NCBI GenBank assembly: GCA_030847615.1
Contig: JAUMIR010000002.1
Location: 201,235,809 to 201,299,808 of the forward strand
Source of the DNA: Gambelia wislizenii
Taxonomy: Eukaryota > Chordata > Lepidosauria > Squamata > Crotaphytidae
Reading direction: 5' to 3'
Length of the DNA: 64,000 nt
Numbering within the stretch: position 1 is the stretch's first letter; each line of letters starts with the position of its first letter. Positions 1 through 11,889 of the stretch are shown in pieces. The notes under the pieces were generated by a model that saw only the letters and a list, made by a program, of their open reading frames with translations, was not told where the DNA came from and ran no database searches. Position numbers and translations under genes: made by a program.

Positions 1-1012
1 AGGGAATTGCAGTCCAGCAGTGTTTTGGGAGGTTCCATGTTCCCCATTCCTACAGCACCCTATAGTAACAGCGCATGATTTTTTTTTTTAACACAATTGC
101 AGCCTGCCAGTAGATCTGCAAGGAGTATTATTTAAAAATCTGGAGATTAAATAATACATTTTTTCCTGAGGGAAGATGGACTTTAAAAAAAAAAGATATT
201 ACCAGTTATAGAAATATTGCATGGTATACAGTCACAAACCATATTCTCACAGCTACAAACCTCGATGAGCTCCAGCATTGTAAAAAACAAACACTAACAT
301 TGTTATTCTTGCCTGATTTAAATGTGGTTTACCTCTTGGCACAAGTAGTACAGAACATTAATGCAGCCCTTATTCTTCTGCCCTTTCCCGCAAGCAGCCA
401 AAGATTAAAAAAACATTTTCAAAACCAATGATGAAGCTGAACAGTGTGCCTGTGGACTCTTTACAGGAGACTCCTAAATGCCTGTGTTGGTAGAAAATGA
501 ATGAATGCCTGTGATAGCTGCAGTTCTAAAGCTTATCAGTTGATCTTTCTTTTCTTTTTTTCCCTTGACAGTCAATAGGGACTTCACTGGAGCAAAATGA
601 AGTCTGTGGGGGCAGTCTGTAGCTTGTGGCCAATCTTAAGCATTCTTTTGGCGTTTTCAGTCAGGCTGTGAAGTCTCGTTCCTTTGATTCTGTTTTGGGG
701 CATTCTCCCACTCCATGCCACACTAATTTCTCCTGTTGCTGCAGAATTGCTCTTACTCCTCTTCTCCTTGCTGCTTTTGTGTTTGACTGACTCCACAGCT
801 CTTTACTTTGTTAATTACATTAGCAAACTGATTATCCACATGGGTCAGATCATCTGGATAATCCAGCTGTTCAGAATTTTAGCAGAGTGGGAGGATTCTC
901 TCCTGAAGCACCTTCAGTGTTGGGTTCATACTGGGCTGTGCTAAATGGAGATTTCCTTCTATTTGTCTGAGCAGAAGAACCTACTAAAAAGGAGCATGAT
1001 GATGATGATGAT

Positions 1013-1058
1013 GTTTATTGATATCCCGCCTCTCCCATCAGGATGGGGCGGCAATAGA
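1013..1058 (-). repeat. Short L2/SINE-type 3' tail fragment
   Basis: The TTTATTGATATCCCGCCTCTCCC-like text followed by a GGGGCGGC block is the reverse complement of the common squamate SINE/LINE tail (aagccgcc...ggggtataaataaa). Only about 45 bp are recognisable. Confidence 0.45.
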
Positions 1059-4000
1059 AGTACCACAATAGAAGTTGTAGAAAGCCTACCTTTTTTCTTT
1101 GTGCTAGGGTGAAGCAATGGGGGAAGGTACAGAACTTGCTAGGGTACAGTTCCCTTCAGCCCTAGCTGGCCTGACCTGTGGTGAGTCGTGATAGGATTCA
1201 TAGTGCAATCTCTGGAGAGCCACACATTTCCTGCTGTGTGCTCTGGGGGAGACTAAGACTAGGACAGGGATGTGATGCACTCTGTACAGTTGGCAGCCTT
1301 GGAAGGAGACATTCAGCCAGCTGACTTGCAGGTAGCTTCCTGTGGGTGTTGTTTCTCCCTGCTCTAGCTTGAATGGGATGAAAATTTAAAGGAGCAGGGA
1401 TATGATGTGGCAAAGATCAACCTCTGAGTAGCTGAAATGGGAAGTTGTCAAAGCTGTTAAATAAAGTGCAGCTAAGAGAGCTGAGTCGCCTGCTTTTAAA
1501 CACCATTCCTGTTTGTAAACAGTGGGAGTTTTGAGGAAAGAACTGCAGAAGCCAGTCTGCTATGAAGGTCCTTGTTTGTAATAATTAACCTCTTTTTGCA
1601 TGTGAAAACATTGTTGCTGCTGCAGTTAATACTTAAGGCTAGGTCCTGTGAACTATGCATTAGAAGACTAGTCTTGATTCACCCATGTGAAGATGAAATA
1701 ATACAAGCTGGCAATATTTGGTGTCATTAACCTTGATACTAACATAATTTGGCTGCTGGAATATGATCTGACTGCAGAATTGGAACTGCTTCAGCTTGTT
1801 AGGGATGGATCTCTTTTTCCTCCATCCTTGCTTTTGTGCCAGTTGCTTTCCAGTTTTTCTCAGGTTGGCAATAAATAAATAAATAAATTGTCCACTAGCC
1901 TGCTAAAACTATTTTGTGTACATTGCTTTATGTGAGCAACGGAGTGCAAAATGTTGTCATTGCATGCCTTCTTGGCCACTTCTTTAAAAGGTGAACAGCA
2001 GTTTCCGTTTCTTGGATATTTTAAGAGAGGAGGTAGAAGCAGATTTTAGTCCATTTCATAAGAAACAGATCCTTGCCTCTCGTCCTGAGGTGAGAAGCTG
2101 GAGGATCATTGTTGAATTTGTAGACACTTGATGACACGTTGGAGATGAAAAATTGTAATAGAGATTGTTATAAATAAAGGAAGGCATTCTTTTCTGAAAT
2201 TGTTTCTGCCTTTAGCTATGTAGAAGCCTTCACAAACACAGGCTGGATACCATTACTAGATCCTAAAGTCCACTAAATCATTAGCATTTTAGGCATATTT
2301 GTAGGGATAGATAATGCATTGCCAGATTTGGCATAAATGTCTGATTGCAGAGTTCATGGGGCCTTGCTTAACACTGCCTTTGCATATGGAAGAATATTGT
2401 AGAACATGTTCAAAACAGTGTCACTGCTAAAAAGACCATTTTCTTTTAGGTAACACTTGCATTTCTCGCCTTGCCTCTTGATTTGGGGTTCATTACTGAT
2501 TCAGGAACTCAACTGAATCATCTTTTTGCCAGCATGTGCTTCCCCCTCCCTCATTTTTCATACTATTTCTCCTTGCTCATGAGGTTCCTTTGTTGCCTTA
2601 ACTGTACTGCAGAAGAAAAGTGCCTTTACTGCCTTTCACTTCATGGGTGCCACAGGTGGGTGCAACATGGATTCTGTTGGAACGCAGTTCTGTGCATTCT
2701 CATTTCATTCTCCTGAAATGGATGCATCAGCTCAGTTATATTTATGGGAAGTGGCTGAGATGACTTTAATGGATCCATTTGTGTGCCATTACTGTAGGTC
2801 TGGGCTGATATTGATACCTTATTCCTTGGCTTCAATAGATTCCTGCTCTGGCAGCGACCAGCGTTCTCCAGTCTGCTGTGCATCGGTGAAACAGTGTTGC
2901 CATTGAGGGGCAGATAATGCATGGCTGATCTCCTATGTTACCAATGGCTTTTACTAGCAAAACTACCCCAAACTAGAGCAGAAGACATAATTACAACTGG
3001 ATCTCTCCTTGCCACTTACTAAAGATACTTGCAGGAACATGGACAGAATCCAGCAGCTGCCACTACAAGAGGCTTTGGCCAGAAACCTGATAACCTTATG
3101 TGAACTCTTGCAACAGGGCTGGAAAAGGAAGAGACAGTTTACAGCATTAACCGCCTGTTATTTAATAGCCATTTCAGTTCTCCCTCCACAGGCGGCAGCC
3201 TTTACCCCCTTTTTATTGTTCTACTGTAATTGTAAATCTTTTACTTTGTTTAAAAAAGTTTTGTATTCATTTTGCTATGATTATTGGCTTAACTCTGTAA
3301 AGAATTCAGTCTCGCTTTTGTCTGATTTGAAACCTATGTAGAAATGTGAACAATCCTGAAACTTACAGCAGAACAAAAGACTTGAAATTTCTTGTAACTT
3401 TAAGCCAGGGAGGGAACATGTAAATTGAATTAGAACAGTCAGCTTTTATTTCTCATTGTTACTTTTTGTATGGTCCCATTCTACAGAAGAGGAGAAGAAA
3501 GGGTATTCTCAAGGGTTGCTTTTTAAAAAAAACAAAACAAAAAACTTTATTTTACATTTGGCTGTCTCATTCTTTCAGGGTTTTTTTTCCTTTTAATCAG
3601 CTCTTAGTGTAGTACAGTACCTTTTTAAAAAAAATGTGCTACTCTCTAGGACAGTCCAAGAAAGAGCAGGAGATATTTTGAAGACAAACCAGTAGAGGTG
3701 ATAGGAATCCTCCCTAGACTCTGCAGAACAAAAGTCAAAGCACTAAACTTTAGCTTAAAAAATAATGTATTCAGGACAGTTTAAATATTGAATGTACAAT
3801 ATCTGCTCTCCTGTGTTAATAGGGAGGAGTTCATGTGAGGGTTAGGATCCACTGTCTGTTTGGTTTTTTTGGCACAGATACCAATGAAATCTGCTTCCAT
3901 TGCAGTGTGAGTAGTGTTGTAGTAGGTGTACTTCTCTTGAGTATGCCGAGAATCACAAGTGCTTACAGCCTGCTGTGTTATGCCAAGGCTTGGAGTTATA

Positions 4001-5026
4001 AACAAAATGTTCCTGCTGCAAGATGCCAAGGCTTGAGAACATTCAAGCTTGTTGAATTCTTTAATATTAAAGTGTGCAAACCTGAAACAGCTGGACTTCA
4101 GCTGAAGATACACTTACATAATGGCCAAAACACTTACTTTAGCAAATGAGCGTGTCAGCTATAGACATGGAAGAATCTTTGTTTTCTTGAGCAATATATT
4201 TATCCCTTTGTAACCTGGGAAAGTGGAAGGCATGTGAGTCATACCAAATACCACTTAAAGTAATCAGTCCCATTTGGGAGTGAAGATGCAATACATAGAT
4301 GTGTTGTGTTGATGCTTTTTTATCAGGAAGCGTGAAATTCTTGCCTCCTTGGAAACTTGGTGGCTAATTTAACTCCATGATTTTCTTTTTCTGTTTATTT
4401 ACAAGGTTGGTTTTGTTTTGTGTTTTGTTTTTGGGTCATTCCACAGTTTTGCCACTATTTTTTTTTTTTTAGTTTAGTTTTGTGGATTTGGGGATATGAA
4501 CAATCTTGACTTTAAAAAAAAAAACTACTTTAGGACATTAACCAAGTGCTTATTTAAATTCAAGGTCTGATTTCTCGCAACCGATGATTGGGAGAGAGTG
4601 CAATGGGAATGTTTTTAATGTTGGTCCATGAAGAATTTTGAATAATTGTATCACTTAGTTACTGTAGATGTTGGTTCTTCGGGCATGTGCACTTCCATTT
4701 TGTACAGTTCTACACTTCCGTGTGCTTTCTTTGTAAATACTTGTGGTCAATGATGTAATGTTAGAGACTTACCAAGGCAGCCTCTTCTTCTCTATATATA
4801 TCTGGAACCTTCAATAGCTGTACTATACTTAAAAAGTTGACTGATGCAAATTTCTCAACTTGTACTTGGTTGTGGGCAGTCCTTGCCCTTCCATTATAGT
4901 TAAATCCCACCATCACCTACTGAAAATATAGTTAGAATGTCTCTATAAACCTGTGTACTGGTAACAGATATCTCAGAACACCTCATTTGTATTACCACTG
5001 TATTTGTGTACTTTAATAATTGTGTA

Positions 5027-5032
5027 AATAAA
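5027..5032 (+). terminator. Candidate polyadenylation signal AATAAA
   Basis: A canonical AATAAA is followed about 15-30 bases later by a T/GT-rich segment (TTTTGTGCTG). It could mark the 3' end of the putative plus-strand transcript. No transcript evidence is available here. Confidence 0.3.
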
Positions 5033-5050
5033 TTCATAAGGACTTCTAAT

Positions 5051-6160
5051 CTTTTGTGCTGTATCTATGTTTGCATTTTTAATGGGTTCTCTACATATAA
5101 AACAGGACACATTTGTACAGAGCAACCAAATGTTTAAGACAGTTTTCTTTAACTGCTGAAAAGTTCCCAAATTTTTATGTTCATATGTATTTAATAATCA
5201 ATATTGTAGCTGCTGTAACACTGTGCTGTAATATAAAAGCTCCCAAACCAGCAATGTAAAGTGATTGGCTATACAGTATCCAGAGATGTCTAGTCATAAT
5301 GAGGTCATACAGCTGTTAGAAGTTTCTTCTGCTGGGATTACTCCAAAAGTTGGCAAGGCAGCCCTTTAAAGCTAGATCTGTACAGTATAATGGAAGAGAT
5401 CCATGCACTTTGCTACCATTGAGCAAACGGCTGTTTCCTAGAGTGGCTAAGCAAGACAAAAGTGTGAATCCTTCATACTTAGGATGGTTACATAGGTTGT
5501 GTTCTACATTGACTCACTTGGCCTTTCAGAGAGTAGGGTAACTAAGGACACATCATTTACCTGTTGGCAGGCTGGTGAGGAGAAGCCAGATATGTATTCT
5601 GAGCAAATGAAACACAAAAATGACTTGAGCACTTCCTGAAGTGTGCTTTCTCTCCTAATTAAAAGTTGGAAGCACCCTTATTTTTGCTGTAAAGTGGATA
5701 GGAGAACATGGAGGAATTCTGTCCTTTGTGTTTCTATGCATGCCCCTGCTTTGGTATATCACCTCACAAGAAAGTTTGCTGTGCTGCCTGGAAGAATGTA
5801 ATTCTTTCCCCATCAGGACAAGTGGCAGAACAGCTTTCAATATGACAGTGTCTGACTGAAATGAGACAAGACTGGAGCTGTGAATTAGAGTTGCAACAGG
5901 CTTTTTGCATTATGGACTTCACAAATGTTCTTTGAAATCTTTCCTATTTCTAGCAAAAATAAATAAAATAAAAAACACCAGTAGGAAATTTTCCTGAGAC
6001 ATTTCACCCAAGGTCTGAAGGATTCTTGCCTACCAAAAAATGAAGCTATTACATAATTTCCATATGGGTTGCCATGAGATTCAGTTCCTAACCACTTTTT
6101 CCCAGTTCCACCTCACCATATAAAACAAAAACTGAGGAGTTTTAAATACAATATGTAAAC
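5051..6160. other. Intergenic sequence, nothing recognised
   Basis: No coding sequence, RNA gene or clear dispersed repeat was recognised. The longest open frames are short and lack similarity to known proteins. Confidence 0.4.
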
Positions 6161-6260
6161 TTTGAACTTTATCAGACTAGTGTCCAAAGATGCTGTAATC
6201 CCACGATTGAGGAAAGCAGAAACAGTGGCATTATTACACATGTCACTATAATCGCATGAT
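6161..6260 (+). repeat. Left copy of a 97-100-bp direct repeat flanking a LINE
   Basis: This block (starting TTTGAACTTTATCAGAC, ending ATCGCATGAT) recurs at 7567-7663 with roughly eight differences. The two copies exactly bracket LINE copy A, so they behave like an unusually long target-site duplication. They could instead be a pre-existing tandem repeat. Confidence 0.8.
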
Positions 6261-7566
6261 TCTCTCTCTCTCTGGCTTTTCTTCGCAAACAAAGATTCAG
6301 GAAGGACTCATCCCACACTTTTTGCAAGCTCGCTGATGACTAAAAAGGCCAATCCGAGATAGACAAGTCCGGTTGCAGAAAGCACAGCAGAAGGTCTCCT
6401 TGGGTGATGTTTCCGGGTTGTGATTCTTTCTGCGTTGTCGTTTCTCTTCAAGACTTGTTCGGCGTGAGCTCTCAAATAAGGCTGCAGCATTGTGGATAGT
6501 GCGTCTCCATGCCTCCCAATGTGAGGCCAGGGTGGACCATTGTTGGTGATCAATTTGGCCGAGCCTGAGATGTTGTTTCAGGGAGTCCTTGTATTGCTTT
6601 TTTGGAGCGCCCCTTTTACGCTGACACGTGGCGAGTTCACCGTAGAGTACTATTTTGGAGAGGCGATGGTCCTGCATCCTAGAAACGTGCCCTGCCCAAC
6701 ACAGCTGTGTTCTCAATATCATGGCCTCAGTGCTGGTGATCCCTGCTTGCTCAAGGACAGCAACATTCGTCACATAGTCAGTCCAGTGTATATTTAGGAT
6801 TGTGCATATACAGTGCTGATGAAAGCGTTCGAGAAGTCGTAAGTGGTGGCGATAGGTGACCCATGTCTCAGACCCATAAAGGAGAATAGACAGTACGATG
6901 GTTCTATACACACTGATTTTTGTGCTTCACCTCAGGTGTTTGTTACTCCAAACTCTTTTGTAAAGTCTTCCAAATGCACTATATGCCTTTGCTAATCTGT
7001 GATCAATCTCTTTGTCAATCTTGGCATCTGAGGAGATGATGCTTCCCAGGTAGGTGAACTGCTGAACGGACTTAAGCACAGATTTGCCTACCGAAGTGTG
7101 GGGATGGTGGTGTTCGTCCTGTGGTGCAGGCTGGTAAAGAACTTCCGTTTTCTTCAGGTTGACTTCCAGCCCAAACAGCTCTGCAGCTGTTGCGAAGCAG
7201 GATGTTAGGCGCTGCAGAGCTGCTTCTGTGTGGGCAACAAGGGCAGCAGCAGCAGCGAAGAGCAGCTCACGGACTAGATAGTTTAGAGTCTTAGTGCGAG
7301 CCCTCAGACGGCTTAAGTTAAACAAACTACCATCAGTATGGTAACGTATATAGATGCTGTCTTCTTCAAGCGCTGCCGTAGCCCTTTGGAGCATCATGCT
7401 AAAGAAGATTGTAAATAAATTTGGAGCAAGAATACAACCTTGCTTCACTCCATTAGTTATTAGAAAGGGCTCTGAAAGAGCATCGCTATATCTGACTTGA
7501 CCGTGCTGGCCCTCGTGTAGCAAGATGATCATTTTAAGGAATTTGGGGGGACATCCTAGTCTTTCC
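6261..7566 (-). mobile_element. Non-LTR retrotransposon (LINE) copy A, 5'-truncated and inactive
   Basis: Read on the minus strand this is the C-terminal half of a LINE ORF2. The reverse-transcriptase core (about 6927-7532) includes the NGVKQGC block and a VNLKKTEVL thumb segment. The downstream part (6297-6911) contains the LLYGSETW motif, an LRWAGHVSR-like block and a terminal zinc-finger-like CAFC...SHQRAC motif. The catalytic FADD motif is replaced by F-A-A-A: codons 7248-7253 are GCT GCT inside a GCT run. Frames are broken between the two parts. The 3' end carries an AG-repeat tail at 6261-6274. The 5' end is truncated at about 7566. A second copy of the same subfamily is at 22693-23950. 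The clade is not assigned with confidence. Confidence 0.85.
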
Positions 7567-7663
7567 TTTGGACTTTATCAGACTAGTGTCCAAAGATGCT
7601 GTAATCCGCGATTGAGGAAAGCAGAAACAGTGGCATTTTTACACGTCACTGTAATCGCACGAT
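7567..7663 (+). repeat. Right copy of the 97-100-bp direct repeat flanking LINE A
   Basis: Matches 6161-6260 at about 92 percent by eye, including small indels (CCCACG against CCGCG, ACACATGTC against ACACGTC). It begins at the LINE 5' truncation point. Confidence 0.8.
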
Positions 7664-9495
7664 ACAATCACCCCAGAATTATTGCACAACCTCCACTAGC
7701 GGTTTAAGAACAGGATTCTACTAACGTGATTTAGCATGGGCAAGATTTCAGTGGTTCTTGTGAGAAGACACGAGTGCAGTTAAAAATTCCAAAAGCCCCT
7801 GATTTTAAAAAGTAAATGAACACACAAACACTTTAACAAACCTAAAAACGTTTAAACAAAATAGGACAGTTCATAAAAAGACTATCCTGTGGGTAGTTTT
7901 CATGTTCTCACCCAGAGGTTTTCTTCAGAATGGGGAAAGAGGACCGCCCAGTCACACTGTAATCTCGTGATTACAGCGGGACGTGGTTTCTCACACTCTT
8001 CAGTACTCCCCAAAAAGTGATATTGAGAGCTATTATTTGTCCCATCAATAAAAAGTGACTCCTTATTTGCGGCTAGAGCACAGACTTAACCATGCAAAGG
8101 CAAGGACAATATGCAATAGCGGGACCCATTCATGCTATCGTAACATTGTAATTGTATGATTTTTGCCACGTCTGATAAAAGTCTTTTTACCTAATATTTA
8201 CTTTTATAGTGATGGATGTCTAAACCCTAATTTTTATTCTCCCTGGCCCCCCCCCAAGAAAATTATCTTGCAACACCCCTGCATAAACAGCATAGCCAAT
8301 TGGGTGGAATGCCAGGAATGGCAATCCAGCAACTTTTGGAGTCCACAACTTGCCCACTTCCGTCCTGGAAGTTGGAGGCTTTAGCCAGGGAAAACTAATA
8401 GGGATCCAGTTCCAGCAGTGATTTTCCAAAGTGAGCTTAGACAAATCACAAGCTCTCTGTTCATTTTTAAAAAATAAACTCATTTATTTGTTACAATTTG
8501 TCCTCTTGTCCCTAGCGCGCTATAAAAGCGGGGTAGATAAGTTGGTGTTATTGCTTAATTATTTGTAGGTGCTATTGCTTAATAATTTGTAAGCCGCTCT
8601 GTGAGCCTTCGTAGCTCAAGAGCGGGGTATAAATACCTAAAATAAATAAATGGTTCCTCTAAAGAGCTCATAGTCACAAGTAGAATGTATCCCATTTTAT
8701 CCTCACAATGATGTTGTTTAGACACAGAGAAAGGGATTCAAATCCCTGTTCTTGAAGCACACTGGGTAATCTGGCGGTAAATCTTCCTTGTCCGAGTCCG
8801 ACCATCAATCCACCACATCACAATAACTCTCAAGCTGATATATAAACCAGCCTGAAAATGTTTACTCATCTGCTTTGGGCTGGAAGAGGAAGGGGTGGAG
8901 GATTCATTGTTTCCTAGTGGTACTTGCTGTATTTCTAGACTGGGTGCAGCAGAGTGGGCTTTTCTCCTTGTTGCTTGGCTTGATTTCTAGGCTGAGTGAC
9001 TTGGGGAAGGGAAAAGCAATCAGTCCCTCCTCTGCCAATAAGCTGATTTGCCTATGTGAAGTATCTTGGCTTACCAGGTAAGTGCTTAAATATAAAGTTG
9101 TTATATATTAATTCCTTTGAACGTGCTTTGTACATTTGAATGAGGCCTTTTGTAATGACCTGTAGTAGTCAGTTTTACAGGTTACTGCTGTAAGGATGGA
9201 GCTCAGAACTGAATCAAGACCTCTTTCTGCCTGAGGTGAAAAATAAGGGTGCTCCCATCCCATTCTATGTACAAAAGCCAACTGGACTGGTAATTGAATC
9301 TCTCTTCAACACTCATGATGAAACAGTGTCATCCACCACATCTGAAGGCACCAAATTAGGTTAGGAAGTATAGGACAGGTGCATACCTCACTTTTCCAGT
9401 GCTTTGCTGCTACCATCCAGTACCTGCCACTTGAGGCAACCACTTTATTTTGCATCATGGAAGGGCTAGTCTTGGCACAACCTATTTCTTCTGTC
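7664..9495. other. Intergenic sequence with one SINE/LINE tail
   Basis: No gene was recognised. Several TGTAATC-CGTGAT-like palindromic motifs (about 7650, 7960 and 8150) resemble the ends of the flanking repeat, suggesting an old unidentified repeat in this stretch. Confidence 0.35.
8540..8652 (+). repeat. L2/SINE-type 3' tail
   Basis: Contains the typical squamate tail: a TAAGCCGCTCTGTGAGCC block, then AGAGCGGGGTATAAATA and an AAATAAATAAAT end. The orientation is plus because the A-rich tail is on the right. Confidence 0.55.
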
Positions 9496-9500
9496 ACTGA

Positions 9501-9965
9501 TAGAATCACAGAGTTGGAAGGGGCCCCACAGGCCATTGAGCCCAACCTCCTGCTCAACGCAGGAACCCCAGCTAGAAAGCCTCCCAAGCAGGTAGCTGTC
9601 CAGCCTCTTTTTGAAGACATCCAGAGAAAGAGACCCCATCACCTCTGTAGGCAACTGGTTCCATTGCTGAACTATTCCTACTGTCAAGGAGCTCCTTCTA
9701 AATGTTCAATTGAAATCTACCCTCCTGTAACTTAAAACCATTAAATCTGGCCTTGCCCTCTGGGGCAGCAGAGAACAAACCTGCACCCTCCTCTCTGTGA
9801 CAGCCCTTTAGATGTTTAGAGTACAAACATGCCATTCCTCAGTACAGTATTCTCTTCACCAGGTTAAACATGCCCAGTTCCTTCAACCTTTCCTCATACG
9901 TTTTGTTCTCCATACCTCTTATCATCCTTGTTGCCCTTCTCTGAACTAGATCCTAGTGTTCCTAT
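9501..9965 (-). mobile_element. CR1 LINE 3' fragment
   Basis: The text from ATCACAGAGTTGGAAGGGG onward is the reverse complement of a CR1 3' end. The minus-strand frame encodes the familiar end of CR1 ORF2 (QQWNQLPTEVMGS, then FKKRLDSYL). It is degenerate, with no intact reverse transcriptase. Confidence 0.85.
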
Positions 9966-11889
9966 TTGGCCTTTACACAGTTCACTCAGGGCTGTTGGAG
10001 AGTGGTCCGGAGGAAACTCCACTGTTGTTGTTGTTGTTGTTTTGTTTTGTTTTTTGCAATAAAGGGCTCATTCTGGCTCTAATATGTTAGATTTTGTCAT
10101 AAAAGTGCCAAATGTAGGACATTGTCTTTTCTGCTGCGCTTCAAACTACTTACTCTCTGATGCCTGTGAATAGCTGTTAAGTTTTTTGTTTTATGAATGG
10201 ATCGATGTCACCAATACCGTGACCTAGTGTACAATCCAATTCTGGCTGTACTGTTTAAGGCAAGGTGGTAATGCTGCAGCCCTCCAGATGTTGGACTGCA
10301 GTTCCCAACATTCTTCACCAATGCCTCTGCTGGCTTTTGGAATCCAGAGATCTAAATAATTCCTACTTCTGGTCTAAAGATCATTTCTTCAAAACATATT
10401 CAACTGGAAGAAGAAAAATTCATCATTGCTAGAGTTCCAAGTTATTTTGCTTGAAGTTTATTGTGTGTATTCTTTGTTAATTTGGGTTGCACAGAAGCTA
10501 CCACCATCTGCCCTCCTCCATTTAATTCACACTCATTCAGTATTCAGTCATCATACAGCATTGCCTGCCTGTTATTTTATCCTAATAGTAATCTACCATA
10601 TGGTCAGATACTCAAAATAAATAAAAACAAAGAAAAATCTAGCTTTGACCTAATTCTAGGATAGCGTAATCCTAAGGTTCTTAATTCAACAACAAAAACT
10701 AGTTTCTAGACTTTAATGGAGTGCACATATATCTATCAATAGATTGATTTACCACGGCATATGTTTGACAGTTAAAAACAGACGTTATTCTAAAATTTCT
10801 TACAAGAACTACCCACAGTATTTTTTTTTTAAGACCCATTGTTCCTTTGCATGTAAGGTGATTTATCCTAATGTCTCTACAGGAAGGGTGGGAAACATTG
10901 TGGCCCTCCCAACGTTCTTAACTGCAGTCCCTATCAGCCCTTGCCATCATAGTCATTGAGAGGGGGAATGGGAGTTGCAGTCTAGCGACATCAAGAGAGA
11001 AGCACACAGTCCTTACCCCTTCTCTGTATGCTCTTGCAAAGGATGTGTTTACACTGCAGTGTCTTAAAGTAAATCCAAATAGCCTACAGCCCACCATTGA
11101 GTGTGCAGATCAAAAATGATTTTGAATTAACAAAGCAAACAGCCTTTCAGAAACCCCAGCGTCTGCTCTGGTAACATACAATACGACATGGTGTATTTGC
11201 TTTTCTTTTGTGCTACTTAGGTTATTAGTGACTATTCAAGCTGCATGACAACCATTTTTTAAAAAAATGATTTTTCCATTGCCACATACAATATTTGCAT
11301 TAAAATACATAGTGGAGTCTCATTACAGAAAAAAAAACCCAGTGATGCTAATAAATCAAATGAACATGCTAAGTCTTCTCAAAGCTAACTAGTCTTTTCT
11401 ATTATGGCTATACTCTTGATGACAGTTTGAACAATTCTCTCTGTACTAAAGTAGGATTGTTGAAAACTGGTAAAATAAAAGGCTTGGGCAGAATCAGGTT
11501 TTGCTGCCTTTTCTTTAATTATATGAGGAGAGAGTCTCAATAAGGCACAGGAGATCTATGTTCCAAATGTGGCTTTTTTTTTTTATTAGGTGTTGCTGGA
11601 AGTTGTAACAATGGGGAAGATGGGATTAACCTTTCCCCCCTTGCCTTTCCTCCAGTTTTAAATCCTTCCATAAAAGCTGTGATTTGCCCTCTAGAAGAAA
11701 ACAGAAGGTATTGCAGTTGCTTTCTGTACCTTCTCAGAGGCACTATCTATTTTTGATCCATAGCTTTCAGGTTTGGAAACCTTGTGTGAAATACAGGTCT
11801 GATAAAAATTAGTCACTGACTCATCCTCAGAATCAAATAAAAGGAGCAAAAGAACCTAATTTCTATGATGTCCCTCTTGAGGCAACAAT
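9966..11889. other. Intergenic sequence with two MITE-like fragments
   Basis: No gene was recognised. A TTG/GTTTT simple repeat lies at about 10022-10056. Fragments of a common palindromic reptile repeat (CCCTCCAGATGTTGGACTGC type) lie at about 10278-10345 and, weaker, at about 10885-10990. Confidence 0.35.
10278..10345. repeat. MITE fragment (CCTCCAGATGTTG family)
   Basis: The segment CCCTCCAGATGTTGGACTGC, then CAGTTCCCAACATTC and TTCACCAATG, matches one arm of a widespread palindromic amniote MITE. Related copies are near 14940, 38985, 47905 and 56240. Confidence 0.5.

Larger units (their letters stand above)
1..5050 (+). other. Repeat-poor noncoding stretch, possible 3' UTR of a convergent gene
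   Basis: No reading frame here has recognisable protein similarity. The stretch is T-rich, almost free of dispersed repeats, and ends near a canonical AATAAA (5027-5032) followed by a GT-rich run, as expected for a long 3' UTR on the plus strand. A polypyrimidine tract followed by CAG at about 545-571 could be a splice acceptor, but the sequence after it meets stops quickly. In human, SLC16A3 is tail-to-tail with CSNK1D, so CSNK1D is the natural candidate; this is inference from synteny, since no CSNK1D coding sequence is visible. The stretch also carries a GAT microsatellite (about 988-1011), a short SINE/LINE tail and an AAAT run (about 1870-1888). Confidence 0.25.

Noticed and set aside
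584..796. Lys/Ser-rich 70-residue open frame on the minus strand
   Set aside because: No family similarity, no supporting splice or promoter context, and it lies in a stretch better explained as a 3' UTR of the opposite strand.
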